Part shown: in pieces, positions 11,504 to 19,627 of the stretch | How the letters are laid out: each line of letters begins with the position of its first letter | How positions within the stretch are numbered: the first letter of the stretch is position 1 | IMG/VR virus record: IMGVR_UViG_3300027791_000068 | Coordinates: 1 to 34,794 of that record | Source: a virus | Direction: 5' to 3' (one strand) | DNA: 34,794 nt | Program-made: the position numbers and the translations under genes | The notes under the pieces: model-generated | What the model saw: the letters and a program-made list of their open reading frames with translations, nothing else | What the model was told of the DNA's origin: nothing | Database searches by the model: none

Positions 11504-12121
11504 ATGATGACAGATAAATTTAATGATAAACAAGGTGTTCTTTTACAAGGGCACATCAAGATACACAATCCAGAGACTGGTGAAATCTTGGTGGACAAGC
11601 GTAATGCTATTCACTACGAAAACATGAGTATCTCATTAGCGGAGAGTCTATCTAACCAAGGACAAGGAATGGTATACCAAATGGCATTTGGTAACGGCGG
11701 TACAAATGTTGACCCAACAGGCATCATTACGTACTTGTCACCAAACTCCACTGGAACTAATGCTAGTTTGTATAACCAAACATATGCTAAAGTTATTGAC
11801 AATAATAACGTTAATAACGTAGATCCTACTAGAAACAAATTAGAGACTAGACACGTAAGTGGCACAAACTACACAGATATTGTAGCAACATGTTTACTTG
11901 ATTACGGTGAGCCTAGTGGACAAGATGCATTAGACAATGCAACAGCTAATGATAGCTTATACGTGTTTGACGAATTAGGTCTTGTAAGTTACGCAAGTAG
12001 CGGCACAGGCAGATTACTAACGCATGTAATTTTCCACCCTGTACAAAAATCACTAAACAGATTAATCCAAATTGATTATACTGTTAGAGTACAGAGTTTA
12101 ACAGGTTTTAACGAGGTTTAA
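11504..12121 (+). CDS. Virion structural protein (205 aa)
   Basis: This is a 205-residue soluble protein with no signal peptide or membrane segment. It opens with a polar stretch ('LLQGHIKIHNPETGEIL'), continues with a glycine/asparagine-rich middle ('MAFGNGGTNVDPTG'), and ends with beta-rich sequence. This resembles small conserved virion proteins encoded between tail genes of marine T4-like phages; the family function is not known to me. Two ATG codons are adjacent (11504 and 11507). The second leaves a more usual 6-base gap to the AGGAAA ribosome binding site, so the protein may be 204 aa. It lies 19 bases after the giant gene and 3 bases before the first fibre paralogue. A tail or tail-fibre accessory role is inferred from position and composition only. 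Confidence 0.7.
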   Translation: MMTDKFNDKQGVLLQGHIKIHNPETGEILVDKRNAIHYENMSISLAESLSNQGQGMVYQMAFGNGGTNVDPTGIITYLSPNSTGTNASLYNQTYAKVIDNNNVNNVDPTRNKLETRHVSGTNYTDIVATCLLDYGEPSGQDALDNATANDSLYVFDELGLVSYASSGTGRLLTHVIFHPVQKSLNRLIQIDYTVRVQSLTGFNEV

Positions 12122-12124
12122 TAA

Positions 12125-14155
12125 ATGGCATATACCGTAAACTATACTGACTTATCCCAAAAAGGTAGCATTGTTGTAGAAGACAATACTGTCAATCAAC
12201 AAACATCGTTAGATTTGCCAGGCAGAAATACAACTGCTTACGGTACAGCTATTGCCGAAAACTTTTTACACTTACTAGAAAACTTTGCTTTTAACACAGC
12301 ACCGACAAATCCAGTAGAAGGTCAGCTATGGTATGATACAACACCAGGCATTGATCAACTAAAATTGTATGACGGAACTAATTGGGTTAGTGCAAGTGGA
12401 CTTAAAAAAGCAACCACACAACCAGAAGCAAACCAATCAGTAGTTGGCGACTTATGGGTTGATACTGACAACCAACAATTATACTTGTTTACAGGTTCGG
12501 GTTGGATCTTAGTTGGACCAACATTTAGTGATGGTCTTTCAACTGGAGTTAAGCCTGATACTATTATTGGTACAGACAATATTACATACACAGTTCTAAT
12601 TGTTGAAGTTAAAGCAAAAACTTTAGCAATTATGGCCACTGATGCATTTACACCAAAGACTACGTTGCAAGGTTTTACAACTATTAGTCCAGGGTACAAT
12701 TTAAGTACATTTGATATTACTGGTTCAGGTGTTGGAAAATATCGCGGCACAGCAGAAAAAGCAGAAGCATTAGTAGTTGGAGCAGAAAATGTTCCAGCGG
12801 CAAACTTCTTAAGAGCTGATAAAGAAACTAACAGTCTTGTTCCAATAAAGATTAAAAACAATTCAGGACTTACAGTTGGTGCAGATAGTGCATTGAATAT
12901 CGGCATTGAAGGACAAGCAGGAATTATTGGTCACCAAACAAGTGGATCAAACATTGATATTAGAGTTAACAATGAAGGCACAACTACTACAGTATTGCGT
13001 GTTGACTCAACAAGTAAAATTGGTATTAACAATTTAGCACCAGTTGAAGCATTAGATGTTATTGGTAATATTCAAACAAATAGTCAAATACTAGTTAACG
13101 GTACAACAGACTCTGCAACAATTAATACAGGTAGCGCCATTATTAAAGGTGGTGTTGGTATTGCTAAGAAGTTATTTGTAGGTAGTGACACAAACATTGC
13201 AGGGTTATTAACCACAGGCAACATTGTTCCAAACATTACAACAACACGAAATATTGGTACTGCAAACGAACAGTTCTTAAATGTATTTTCGCAAAACTTT
13301 ATAGGTAATGTTACAGGTAACGTTACAGGATCAATTAGTGGTAGATCAGGATCTACTGATAAGTTAGCAAGTGCAACAACATTTAGAATGACAGGTGACG
13401 TTAGTGCTTCTGAGTTTACATTTAACGGACAAGACGAAAGTGTTAAAACTTTTATTACGTCAATTGATAACACGTTTATTGCAAATAAAACAGAACAAGC
13501 ATTAAGTAACTCCACTGATGAAATTATGTTCAACAGAGTAACTGGTGATACTGGTGTATATAAGATATCAAGAACTAACTTGTTTAAAGCAATTCCGCAA
13601 CTTCCAGTTGGAATGGTTACGGCATTTGCCGCAGGCGTTCTACCAGCTGATTGGTTAATTTGTGATGGTAGAGAAGTTACTATTGCTGAATACCAAAACT
13701 TGTTTAATGTAATCTTATACAACTATAAAGCACAATCACTTGTAACAGCAGGTAAATTTGCTTTACCAGACTTACGTGGTAGATTTATGCTAGGCCTAGA
13801 TAACATGGGTGGCGAAAGTGCTAACGTTGTAACAAGTGCCGCGGCAGATACAATAGGTAATGTTGAAGGACAACAAACACAATCCGTTGGACTTACTAAC
13901 TTACCAGAACACGAACATGATCAACGTGGCCCAAGTGGAGATCAGTACTACATATCAAGAGATATTACAGGTACACCAAACGATCCACAAGGTATACAAT
14001 ATGATGCACCAACAGGAACAGGAGCGGCCCAGGCTTATCCATCATCAGGTGGCATCTTAACAAATAGTGCAATTGGACAACCAATAGACATTATGAACCC
14101 ATATATGTCGATGAACTTTATCATATATGCTGGTGCTAATACGGGAGCAGTATAA
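12125..14155 (+). CDS. Tail fibre-like protein with C-terminal tail-collar domain (fibre paralogue 1)
   Basis: This 676-aa protein begins with the module shared by three consecutive genes: 'ENFLHLLENFA', 'GQLWYDT', 'LKLYDGTNW', then a second 'GDLWVDTDNQQLY' block (about residues 40-135). The middle carries fibre-type beta repeats, including 'GGVGIAKKLFVG' and 'GNVTGNVTGSISG'. Residues of about 495-560 match the phage tail-collar domain known from T4 gp12-type short tail fibres ('LPVGMVTAFAAG', 'GWLICDG'-like 'DWLICDGR', 'FALPDLRGRFMLG'). A downstream 'PEHEHD' resembles the histidine metal-binding motif of gp12. It is probably a receptor-binding or short tail-fibre component. A ribosome binding site (GAGG at 12112-12115) precedes the ATG. 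The stop overlaps the start of the next gene by one base (TAATG). Confidence 0.85.
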   Translation: MAYTVNYTDLSQKGSIVVEDNTVNQQTSLDLPGRNTTAYGTAIAENFLHLLENFAFNTAPTNPVEGQLWYDTTPGIDQLKLYDGTNWVSASGLKKATTQPEANQSVVGDLWVDTDNQQLYLFTGSGWILVGPTFSDGLSTGVKPDTIIGTDNITYTVLIVEVKAKTLAIMATDAFTPKTTLQGFTTISPGYNLSTFDITGSGVGKYRGTAEKAEALVVGAENVPAANFLRADKETNSLVPIKIKNNSGLTVGADSALNIGIEGQAGIIGHQTSGSNIDIRVNNEGTTTTVLRVDSTSKIGINNLAPVEALDVIGNIQTNSQILVNGTTDSATINTGSAIIKGGVGIAKKLFVGSDTNIAGLLTTGNIVPNITTTRNIGTANEQFLNVFSQNFIGNVTGNVTGSISGRSGSTDKLASATTFRMTGDVSASEFTFNGQDESVKTFITSIDNTFIANKTEQALSNSTDEIMFNRVTGDTGVYKISRTNLFKAIPQLPVGMVTAFAAGVLPADWLICDGREVTIAEYQNLFNVILYNYKAQSLVTAGKFALPDLRGRFMLGLDNMGGESANVVTSAAADTIGNVEGQQTQSVGLTNLPEHEHDQRGPSGDQYYISRDITGTPNDPQGIQYDAPTGTGAAQAYPSSGGILTNSAIGQPIDIMNPYMSMNFIIYAGANTGAV

Positions 14156-15966
14156 TGAGTTATAAATTAAATAAAACAGACGGCTCGTTACTTGTAGATC
14201 TAGTAGATGGTAAATTAGATACTACAACTACTGATATTTCATTAATTGGTAAAAACTATTCAGGATTCGGCGAAAGCATTAACGAAAACTTTATTAAGAT
14301 TTTAGAAAACTTTGCAAATACTTCTGCACCAAGTCTTCCGTTAAAAGGACAGCTATGGTACGATTCACAAGAAGCAAGATTAAAAGTTTATGACGGATCA
14401 AACTTTAGAACCAGTGGCGGTCCTATTGTACAAAATTCACAACCAGGTGTTGGCGTAGTTGCAGGTGATCTTTGGATTAATAATGCAACAAAGCAATTAC
14501 ACTTTTATGACGGAACACAATTTAACCTAGCAGGCCCTGTTTATACAAGTGATCAAGGCAAGTCAGGTTTTGAAACTGTAACAATTTTAGATAACCAAAA
14601 CAATAGTAAAACTGTTGTAAGGTTTTCAATTGCCGGAACACTAATTGGAATATTTTCAAACAACGAATTTACGCCATCAGCGGCATATGCTATTACAGGG
14701 TTAGCTAGTATTAAGAAAGGCTTTAATATTATTTCAACTGTCACTGACTTTGTATTTAGAGGGTCAGCTGATAGTGCATCAGCACTAGTTGATGCGGCTG
14801 GAGTTGCAAAGAGTGCATCACAGTTTTTATCAGCAGATACAAACGCTACTACTATTGGAACACTAACAGTTGCTAACAGCGGCGGAATTACAATTGGTAC
14901 AGCACAAAATAATATTCAAAAGGTAGTTGGAACTAGTGTTGTTAACGAAAACCAATTGTCAAATCATGATTACAAAATTAGAGTTAGAAAAGCAACAGGC
15001 TTTGTTGATGCAGTAACTATTGACACATCAGAATCATTCTTAGGTATATTTAAAGATGCACCACAGCATACACTACATGTTGGTGGAGATATGCGTGTTG
15101 ACGGAAATTTATATTTGACGTCACCAGCTGTTGCTATTGAAACACAAGATTTAAGAGTTGAAGATAAGAATATTGAACTAGGTATTACTAGTGATAGTAC
15201 ATTATTAAATAATGCCGGAGTTGATAGCGGTGGAGTTATTCTTAAATCAAGTGATCTTGATAAAGAATGGCTTTGGAAAAATGCTACAGGAGCGTGGACA
15301 TCAAGTGAAAATATTGATGTTGTTGCAACTAAGTGGTATAAAGCAGAAGGTGTTAATGTATTAAACAAAACAGAACTAGGATCAAGTGTAACACAAGCAC
15401 TTGGACTTACTGATATTGGTACACTAAATCAACTTAATGTAGACCAAACTAACATTCAGGGTGCGAAGATTTCAACTAGCACACCTTTACAGTTAGAAAG
15501 TACTGGTTCTATTACAATTACTAATAACCAAAAAATTACAGGACTAGCGGAACCAACAACTAACACGGATGCCGCTACAAAGTATTATGTTGACGATCAA
15601 ATTAATCTAGAACCGGTTACTTTAAGTTTAGACGTCACAGGATTAACTAACACGAATATTGCTACAATTATTGAAGACATATATCCTGCTAGTAATAAGA
15701 AAACAGGCACATATGCGTATGTTGCAACATCAACTATTTCAGGTGCTACGGTTACTGGTATTGACGTTGATGCGGCTAAAAACATATCATACATTGCTGT
15801 AGACGCTAATGGTGTATTAAACCAGAGTGTGGTACAGGATGTTGCGTTTGCATCAGCGGCAGGTGTAGTTAACGTTACTGTAGGACGTGGGTTAAAACGC
15901 TTTATAGTAGCCGCAGGTGCGTGGACATTTGATAACGATCTTGGATCAAGCGGCGGCTTGTGGTAA
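14155..15966 (+). CDS. Tail fibre-like protein (fibre paralogue 2)
   Basis: This 603-aa protein is a paralogue of its neighbours. The N-terminal ~130 residues repeat the shared module ('ENFIKILENFAN', 'GQLWYDSQ', 'LKVYDGSNF', 'GDLWINNATKQLHFYDG'). The middle carries a fibre block typical of T4-like phages ('LHVGGDMRVDGNLYL', 'IELGITSDS', 'GGVILKSSDLDKEWLW', 'AWTSSENIDV'). A phage fibre linker, 'TDAATKYYVDDQI', follows near residue 480. The C-terminal ~100 residues differ from those of the other two paralogues and lack a collar domain. No catalytic motif is visible. The start is coupled to the previous gene by a one-base overlap. A virion adhesin or fibre subunit is the best reading; which part of the fibre it forms is not clear. 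Confidence 0.8.
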   Translation: MSYKLNKTDGSLLVDLVDGKLDTTTTDISLIGKNYSGFGESINENFIKILENFANTSAPSLPLKGQLWYDSQEARLKVYDGSNFRTSGGPIVQNSQPGVGVVAGDLWINNATKQLHFYDGTQFNLAGPVYTSDQGKSGFETVTILDNQNNSKTVVRFSIAGTLIGIFSNNEFTPSAAYAITGLASIKKGFNIISTVTDFVFRGSADSASALVDAAGVAKSASQFLSADTNATTIGTLTVANSGGITIGTAQNNIQKVVGTSVVNENQLSNHDYKIRVRKATGFVDAVTIDTSESFLGIFKDAPQHTLHVGGDMRVDGNLYLTSPAVAIETQDLRVEDKNIELGITSDSTLLNNAGVDSGGVILKSSDLDKEWLWKNATGAWTSSENIDVVATKWYKAEGVNVLNKTELGSSVTQALGLTDIGTLNQLNVDQTNIQGAKISTSTPLQLESTGSITITNNQKITGLAEPTTNTDAATKYYVDDQINLEPVTLSLDVTGLTNTNIATIIEDIYPASNKKTGTYAYVATSTISGATVTGIDVDAAKNISYIAVDANGVLNQSVVQDVAFASAAGVVNVTVGRGLKRFIVAAGAWTFDNDLGSSGGLW

Positions 15967-15968
15967 AA

Positions 15969-15976
15969 GATAAATA
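15969..15976 (+). promoter_or_regulatory. Late-promoter-like octamer GATAAATA
   Basis: GATAAATA differs from the T4 late octamer only at the first base. It lies in a 29-base gap between two fibre genes, where most neighbours have almost no gap. A start near 15982 would leave a short leader carrying GAGGAA (15985-15990), a good ribosome binding site for the gene at 15996. Confidence 0.55.
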
Positions 15977-15995
15977 GTAACATAGAGGAAAAGAA

Positions 15996-17486
15996 ATGGC
16001 ATATACTATTGACAGATATAACGGAACTACTTTAACAGTTGTTGAAGATGGTACCGTCGATCAAACTACTGATATTAAATTAGTAGGTAAGAATTACGCC
16101 GGTTACGGTGAGATCCAAAACGAGAACTTTTTACACTTACTAGAAAACTTTAGTGGTGCTAACCAGCCTCCGAAGGCCATTTCAGGACAGGTTTGGTACG
16201 ATTCGGGTGCTAATAAACTAAAATTCTATGATGGATCCAAATTTAGAACAACAGGCGGCGCTGAAGTTGCCGCAACTGCACCAGCTGGTTTAGCTACTGG
16301 CGATTTATGGTGGGATTCGACAAACGAACAACTATATGCATACAGCGGATCAGGATATGTACTAATTGGCCCACAAGGTGCAGGTACAACTGTAACACAG
16401 ATGGTTTCAGCTAATGTAAGAGATACAACTAATGTAAACAGATTAGTTATCAAAGCCGTTGTTAACGATGAAACAATCTATATTATTAGTGGTGCAACGT
16501 TTACTATTGATAATACAGATCCGTCAAACGCTATTACAGGCTTTGATGTTGTTAAAAAGGGTCTAACACTAAGAAATACTATGAATGCCGCAGGCGGTGT
16601 TACAAGTACACAAGACTATTTTTGGGGTACAGCTAGTAACTCATTAAAACTAGGTGGATATACTGCTACTGATTTTGCGTTAGCAGGTTCAGGATCATTT
16701 ACATCACTTGTTAGTTTTGCAGATGCAGGTATTTCAATTGGTAACTCCAGCGATTTAAAAATCTTTATTGAAAATGACAATGAAGCAGTTATTAAAAATG
16801 ATGTTGGAACAAAAATTAAACTTAAAGTTGATACCTCAGGCGGTGTTGAACAGCATGTAGCAACAGTTACAGATACAGGAATTGTACCAGGATCACATAA
16901 CACATATGATATTGGCGCAACAAGCAATGTATTCAAAGATATCCATGCAACTAACTTTAAAGGGTTAGCAGAAAATGCACAGAAATTACAAGTTGGTGCA
17001 AACTACCGTAGTGCAGATACAGCGGCTACTAACAATACAGTAGCAGTTAGAGATGCAAGTGGTAACCTAGTAGCAAACAAATTTACAGGTACAGCAACAT
17101 CAGCAGAATATGCGGATTTAGCGGAAAAGTACACAACAGCAGAAGAACTTCCAACAGGAACTATTGTTTCAGTAGTTAAATTTGACGAAGATATTGACGC
17201 AGAAGTTAGACCAATAGAACCAACAGAAATTCCAATTGGTGTAATTAGTGCTCAACCAGCGTTCTTAATGAACAGTACTATTGAAGGTCAAGCAGTTGCA
17301 CTTAAAGGACGGGTACCAGTAAGAGTTAAAGGACCTGTAAATAAAGGCGAAGCAATTTATGCAGACATGGACGGCATTGGTCAAACGATTAGACCAGAAG
17401 GCCATTTCTTAGTAGGTATTAGCTTAGAATCATGGGAACCAGAAGAAGACGAAGAAGGCTTAGTAGAAGCCGTATTAAAGGTATAA
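15996..17486 (+). CDS. Tail fibre-like protein with distinct acidic C-terminal domain (fibre paralogue 3)
   Basis: This 496-aa protein is the third member of the local fibre family. The N-terminal module is clear ('ENFLHLLENFSG', 'GQVWYDSG', 'LKFYDGSKF', 'GDLWWDSTNEQLYAYSG'). The middle has the block 'GTKIKLKVDTSGG', then 'HNTYDIGATSNVFKDIHA', typical of phage fibres. Its C-terminal ~125 residues are unlike paralogues 1 and 2. They start at 'SAEYADLAEKYTTAEEL', continue with 'IPIGVISAQPAFLMN' and 'VPVRVKGPVNKGEAIYAD', and end very acidic. Similar 'YADLAE' C-terminal domains occur at the ends of other phage fibre and virion proteins; some resemblance to intramolecular chaperone or autocleaving domains is possible but not demonstrated. 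It has its own late-promoter-like octamer and a strong ribosome binding site. Confidence 0.8.
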   Translation: MAYTIDRYNGTTLTVVEDGTVDQTTDIKLVGKNYAGYGEIQNENFLHLLENFSGANQPPKAISGQVWYDSGANKLKFYDGSKFRTTGGAEVAATAPAGLATGDLWWDSTNEQLYAYSGSGYVLIGPQGAGTTVTQMVSANVRDTTNVNRLVIKAVVNDETIYIISGATFTIDNTDPSNAITGFDVVKKGLTLRNTMNAAGGVTSTQDYFWGTASNSLKLGGYTATDFALAGSGSFTSLVSFADAGISIGNSSDLKIFIENDNEAVIKNDVGTKIKLKVDTSGGVEQHVATVTDTGIVPGSHNTYDIGATSNVFKDIHATNFKGLAENAQKLQVGANYRSADTAATNNTVAVRDASGNLVANKFTGTATSAEYADLAEKYTTAEELPTGTIVSVVKFDEDIDAEVRPIEPTEIPIGVISAQPAFLMNSTIEGQAVALKGRVPVRVKGPVNKGEAIYADMDGIGQTIRPEGHFLVGISLESWEPEEDEEGLVEAVLKV

Positions 17487-17490
17487 AATT

Positions 17491-18384
17491 ATGGCAGTCG
17501 GCGATATAATCACAGCGGCAAGGTACAACAACTTACAATCAAGAGTAGCAACGGTGATGGGAGTAGGGTCAGGAGATGACGGCTACGGACAGAACTTAAA
17601 TAGTGCCCAAGTTGGAGTTGCTGATACAGTACAAGCAATTGATATTAATCAGTTGTATCAAGATATGAGTGCTGGTCGTATTCACCAAACAGGTGCAGTA
17701 CCATCAGAAATTAACCTTGTTACGCAAAACGTTGACGTTGTGCTTGACAGTGATACAATTAACAAAAAAGGTATTGTACAATTTGAAAATCTTGCTACAA
17801 CACTTGAAAATGATAAATTTGTAGCACATGCAACTCAAGTAACAACAGAAGCGGCCATTGCTGGTACTAGAACAACCGCCTGGAACGGAACATTATCACA
17901 TATTATTGATATTGCATTTACTGATGCAGGCCATCAAAGACACTTTTTTAATGCAGGTGGAGAAGTCCGCTTTGCTTCCAACATTACATATGTTGGCTCT
18001 GACTCAAAAACAATTGACTGGATGACTATGTTAGTTAACATGGGCACAGTTACTATGAATTATACTAACACAGTTGCGTCAGGCTCGGGTTCAGGCTCAG
18101 CAATTGGTTATCACGACCTAACTTCTAGTTACCAACAACTTTTTGAAAAAACAGGCTCAGGCTTATATGCCGCAAACGACTACAAGATCGAAGGATCAAA
18201 AGTAAGTAGCACAATTTTACGTTTCAAAGTTACGTTTAATGACGATAACACAGGTAATCCAAATACTGACGAAAACGTACAAGGTGTTCTTAACAGTACA
18301 ATCACGCAAACAAGACCAACTGGAGCGGCAGTTTCATTGGTATCCCCTACGTACTCCACTAACGGCAGTTCAAATCTAACTTAA
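17491..18384 (+). CDS. Virion structural protein (297 aa)
   Basis: This 297-aa protein begins 'MAVGDIITAARYNNLQSRV' and has an early 'GSGDDGYGQ' glycine-rich motif, then 'INQLYQDMSAGRIHQTG'. I recognise this pattern from structural proteins of marine T4-like phages, usually near tail or fibre genes. The C-terminal half is beta-rich with serine/glycine stretches ('ASGSGSGSAIGYHD'). No signal peptide, membrane segment or catalytic motif is visible. It starts four bases after fibre paralogue 3, with AAGG as the ribosome binding site, and is the last gene before the regulatory gap. It is probably a tail or fibre-associated virion component; the exact role is unknown. Confidence 0.7.
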   Translation: MAVGDIITAARYNNLQSRVATVMGVGSGDDGYGQNLNSAQVGVADTVQAIDINQLYQDMSAGRIHQTGAVPSEINLVTQNVDVVLDSDTINKKGIVQFENLATTLENDKFVAHATQVTTEAAIAGTRTTAWNGTLSHIIDIAFTDAGHQRHFFNAGGEVRFASNITYVGSDSKTIDWMTMLVNMGTVTMNYTNTVASGSGSGSAIGYHDLTSSYQQLFEKTGSGLYAANDYKIEGSKVSSTILRFKVTFNDDNTGNPNTDENVQGVLNSTITQTRPTGAAVSLVSPTYSTNGSSNLT

Positions 18385-18387
18385 AAC

Positions 18388-18416
18388 TTGACTTTCTCCT
18401 TTAAATAGTGTATAAT
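18388..18416 (+). promoter_or_regulatory. Sigma70-type promoter (TTGACT-17-TATAAT)
   Basis: TTGACT at 18388-18393 and a perfect TATAAT at 18411-18416 are separated by 17 bases, an almost ideal sigma70 promoter. Transcription would start near 18422-18424, a few bases before the ribosome binding site AAAGGAG. A T4-late-like octamer TTTAAATA (18400-18407, one mismatch) lies inside the spacer and would start near 18413. Either promoter would drive the accessory cassette. Confidence 0.75.
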
Positions 18417-18430
18417 ACACTTAAAGGAGA
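18395..18430 (+). promoter_or_regulatory. Inverted repeat enclosing promoter and sequestering a ribosome binding site
   Basis: TCTCCTTTAA (18395-18404) is the exact reverse complement of TTAAAGGAGA (18421-18430), which contains the ribosome binding site of the gene at 18436. Between the arms is a second palindrome, AGTGTATAATACACT (18407-18421), centred on the -10 box. In RNA reading through from the structural genes the arms would pair and hide the ribosome binding site. RNA started at the internal promoter would lack the left arm and leave it free. The inner palindrome could also be an operator. There is no U-tract, so a terminator is less likely. Confidence 0.7.
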
Positions 18431-18435
18431 TCCTT

Positions 18436-18789
18436 ATGGACGAACGTCTTGAAAAAGCATTAGATTTTGCTAATTACATGACTACTCTTAATAACCAAAA
18501 AAGAGTAATAAAAGAGAAGTTTTACGAAAGTGCAATTCATTATCATAACGGTGGACAATTCTCCGTAAGCAAAGACCTAATGAACTTCTGTAATATGTTA
18601 GTACAAACAGGTCAAGAGTCTGTGGTGTTAATTGACGACAATGATATACCTGTAAAGGTCGAAAACGTAGAAGACTTTCTTAGCGATGTATTAGATATCT
18701 ACTTTACAGCATCAAACGAATACCTAACTGCATACGAAAAAATTAGAAGTCAGCGTAAGGTATCTGGACTTGTAGAATATGAGGAGTAA
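18436..18789 (+). CDS. Small conserved phage protein of unknown function (117 aa)
   Basis: This is a 117-aa, largely helical and acidic soluble protein beginning 'MDERLEKALDFANYMTTLNN'. The middle contains 'HYHNGGQFSVSKDL' and 'VVLIDDNDIPVKVE'. It looks like a short hypothetical protein seen in marine T4-like phages, but I know of no assigned function. Its ribosome binding site (AAAGGAGA, 18423-18430) is very strong and lies in the right arm of the inverted repeat, so its translation should depend on which promoter made the RNA. It is the first gene of the accessory cassette. Its end overlaps the first glycosyltransferase gene by 11 bases, which suggests translational coupling. Confidence 0.75.
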   Translation: MDERLEKALDFANYMTTLNNQKRVIKEKFYESAIHYHNGGQFSVSKDLMNFCNMLVQTGQESVVLIDDNDIPVKVENVEDFLSDVLDIYFTASNEYLTAYEKIRSQRKVSGLVEYEE

Positions 18790-19627
18790 AGGCGCATTAA
18801 TCTTTGCTAGGAATAATGCCCAAGTTGATTATATTAAACAAGCTCATTATCTAGCAAAACGTATTACTAAATATCTCGGCATTCCAACGACTATTGTTAC
18901 AGATAGTATCGAGTATATGAAAGAAACATATACTGACTATGATACTGTATTTGATCAAGTAATTGAAGTTCCATTTGCTAGAGCTCTTAGCGAAAAGAGA
19001 TACTTTGATGGATCAGGTGTGTACAAACAACTTGAATTTAAAAACGACCTCCGAACACAAGCATACGAACTAAGCCCATATGATGAAACTATCTTATTAG
19101 ACAGTGATTACATTATTGCAAATGATGTGTTAACGCATTGTTTTGAGCAAGACAGTAATTTTTTAATTTACAAAGATGCAAGTGACTTAACAGGGTTTAG
19201 AGATAATACAGAATTCCTTAAAATTAGTGAAACTAGTGTAGACTTCTATTGGGCTACTGTTGTATTTTTTAGAAAAACAAAAGACAATAAAGTGTTCTTT
19301 GATCTAACTAAACATATACAAGAAAACTGGCAACACTACAATAGTATTTTTCAAATTAACAAACCAACGTTTCGTAATGACTGGGTGTTTAGTATTGCTA
19401 TACATATTATGAATGGTTACCAAGATGGTGATTTTGCAAATAAGTTACCAGGTAAAAAATACTACACAGCAGACAGAGATATACTATGGAAATTAGAAGA
19501 TGATAATTTTCTATTCTTAGTTGAGAAAGAACAACACCTTGGAGAATATACCCCATTGCGTATTAAAGGTAGTAGTGTACATGTAATGAATAAATTTAGT
19601 TTGAATAGGGTCATTGATAATGCTTAA
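18779..19627 (+). CDS. Glycosyltransferase-like protein, GT-A/GT8 type (282 aa)
   Basis: The N-terminal beta strand 'GALIFARNN' is followed by an acceptor/donor region and the motif 'ILLDSDYI'. Its D108-S-D110 is the DxD motif by which GT-A glycosyltransferases hold a metal and nucleotide sugar. A late histidine in 'VHVMNK' fits the third metal ligand seen in GT8-like enzymes. No signal peptide or transmembrane segment is visible, so it probably acts in the cytoplasm. The next gene is a diverged paralogue ('SPYDETILLDSD' here, 'SPYDETIVMDTD' there). The ribosome binding site is weak and the start overlaps the previous gene, so coupling is likely. Donor and acceptor are unknown. Confidence 0.7.
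   Translation: MRSKGALIFARNNAQVDYIKQAHYLAKRITKYLGIPTTIVTDSIEYMKETYTDYDTVFDQVIEVPFARALSEKRYFDGSGVYKQLEFKNDLRTQAYELSPYDETILLDSDYIIANDVLTHCFEQDSNFLIYKDASDLTGFRDNTEFLKISETSVDFYWATVVFFRKTKDNKVFFDLTKHIQENWQHYNSIFQINKPTFRNDWVFSIAIHIMNGYQDGDFANKLPGKKYYTADRDILWKLEDDNFLFLVEKEQHLGEYTPLRIKGSSVHVMNKFSLNRVIDNA

Noticed and set aside
12355-12906. 183-aa open frame on the minus strand inside fibre paralogue 1
   Set aside because: It is an antisense shadow of the fibre gene; no recognisable motif and no gene gap.
13084-13722. 212-aa open frame on the minus strand inside fibre paralogue 1
   Set aside because: It lies wholly opposite a well-supported fibre gene, has no ribosome binding site context, and its sequence is low-complexity hydrophobic as expected for an antisense shadow.
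18395-18430. Rho-independent terminator after the structural block
   Set aside because: The stem is AT-rich toward the loop and followed by TCCTTATGG, with no run of T; the right arm is a ribosome binding site. Weak attenuation cannot be excluded.
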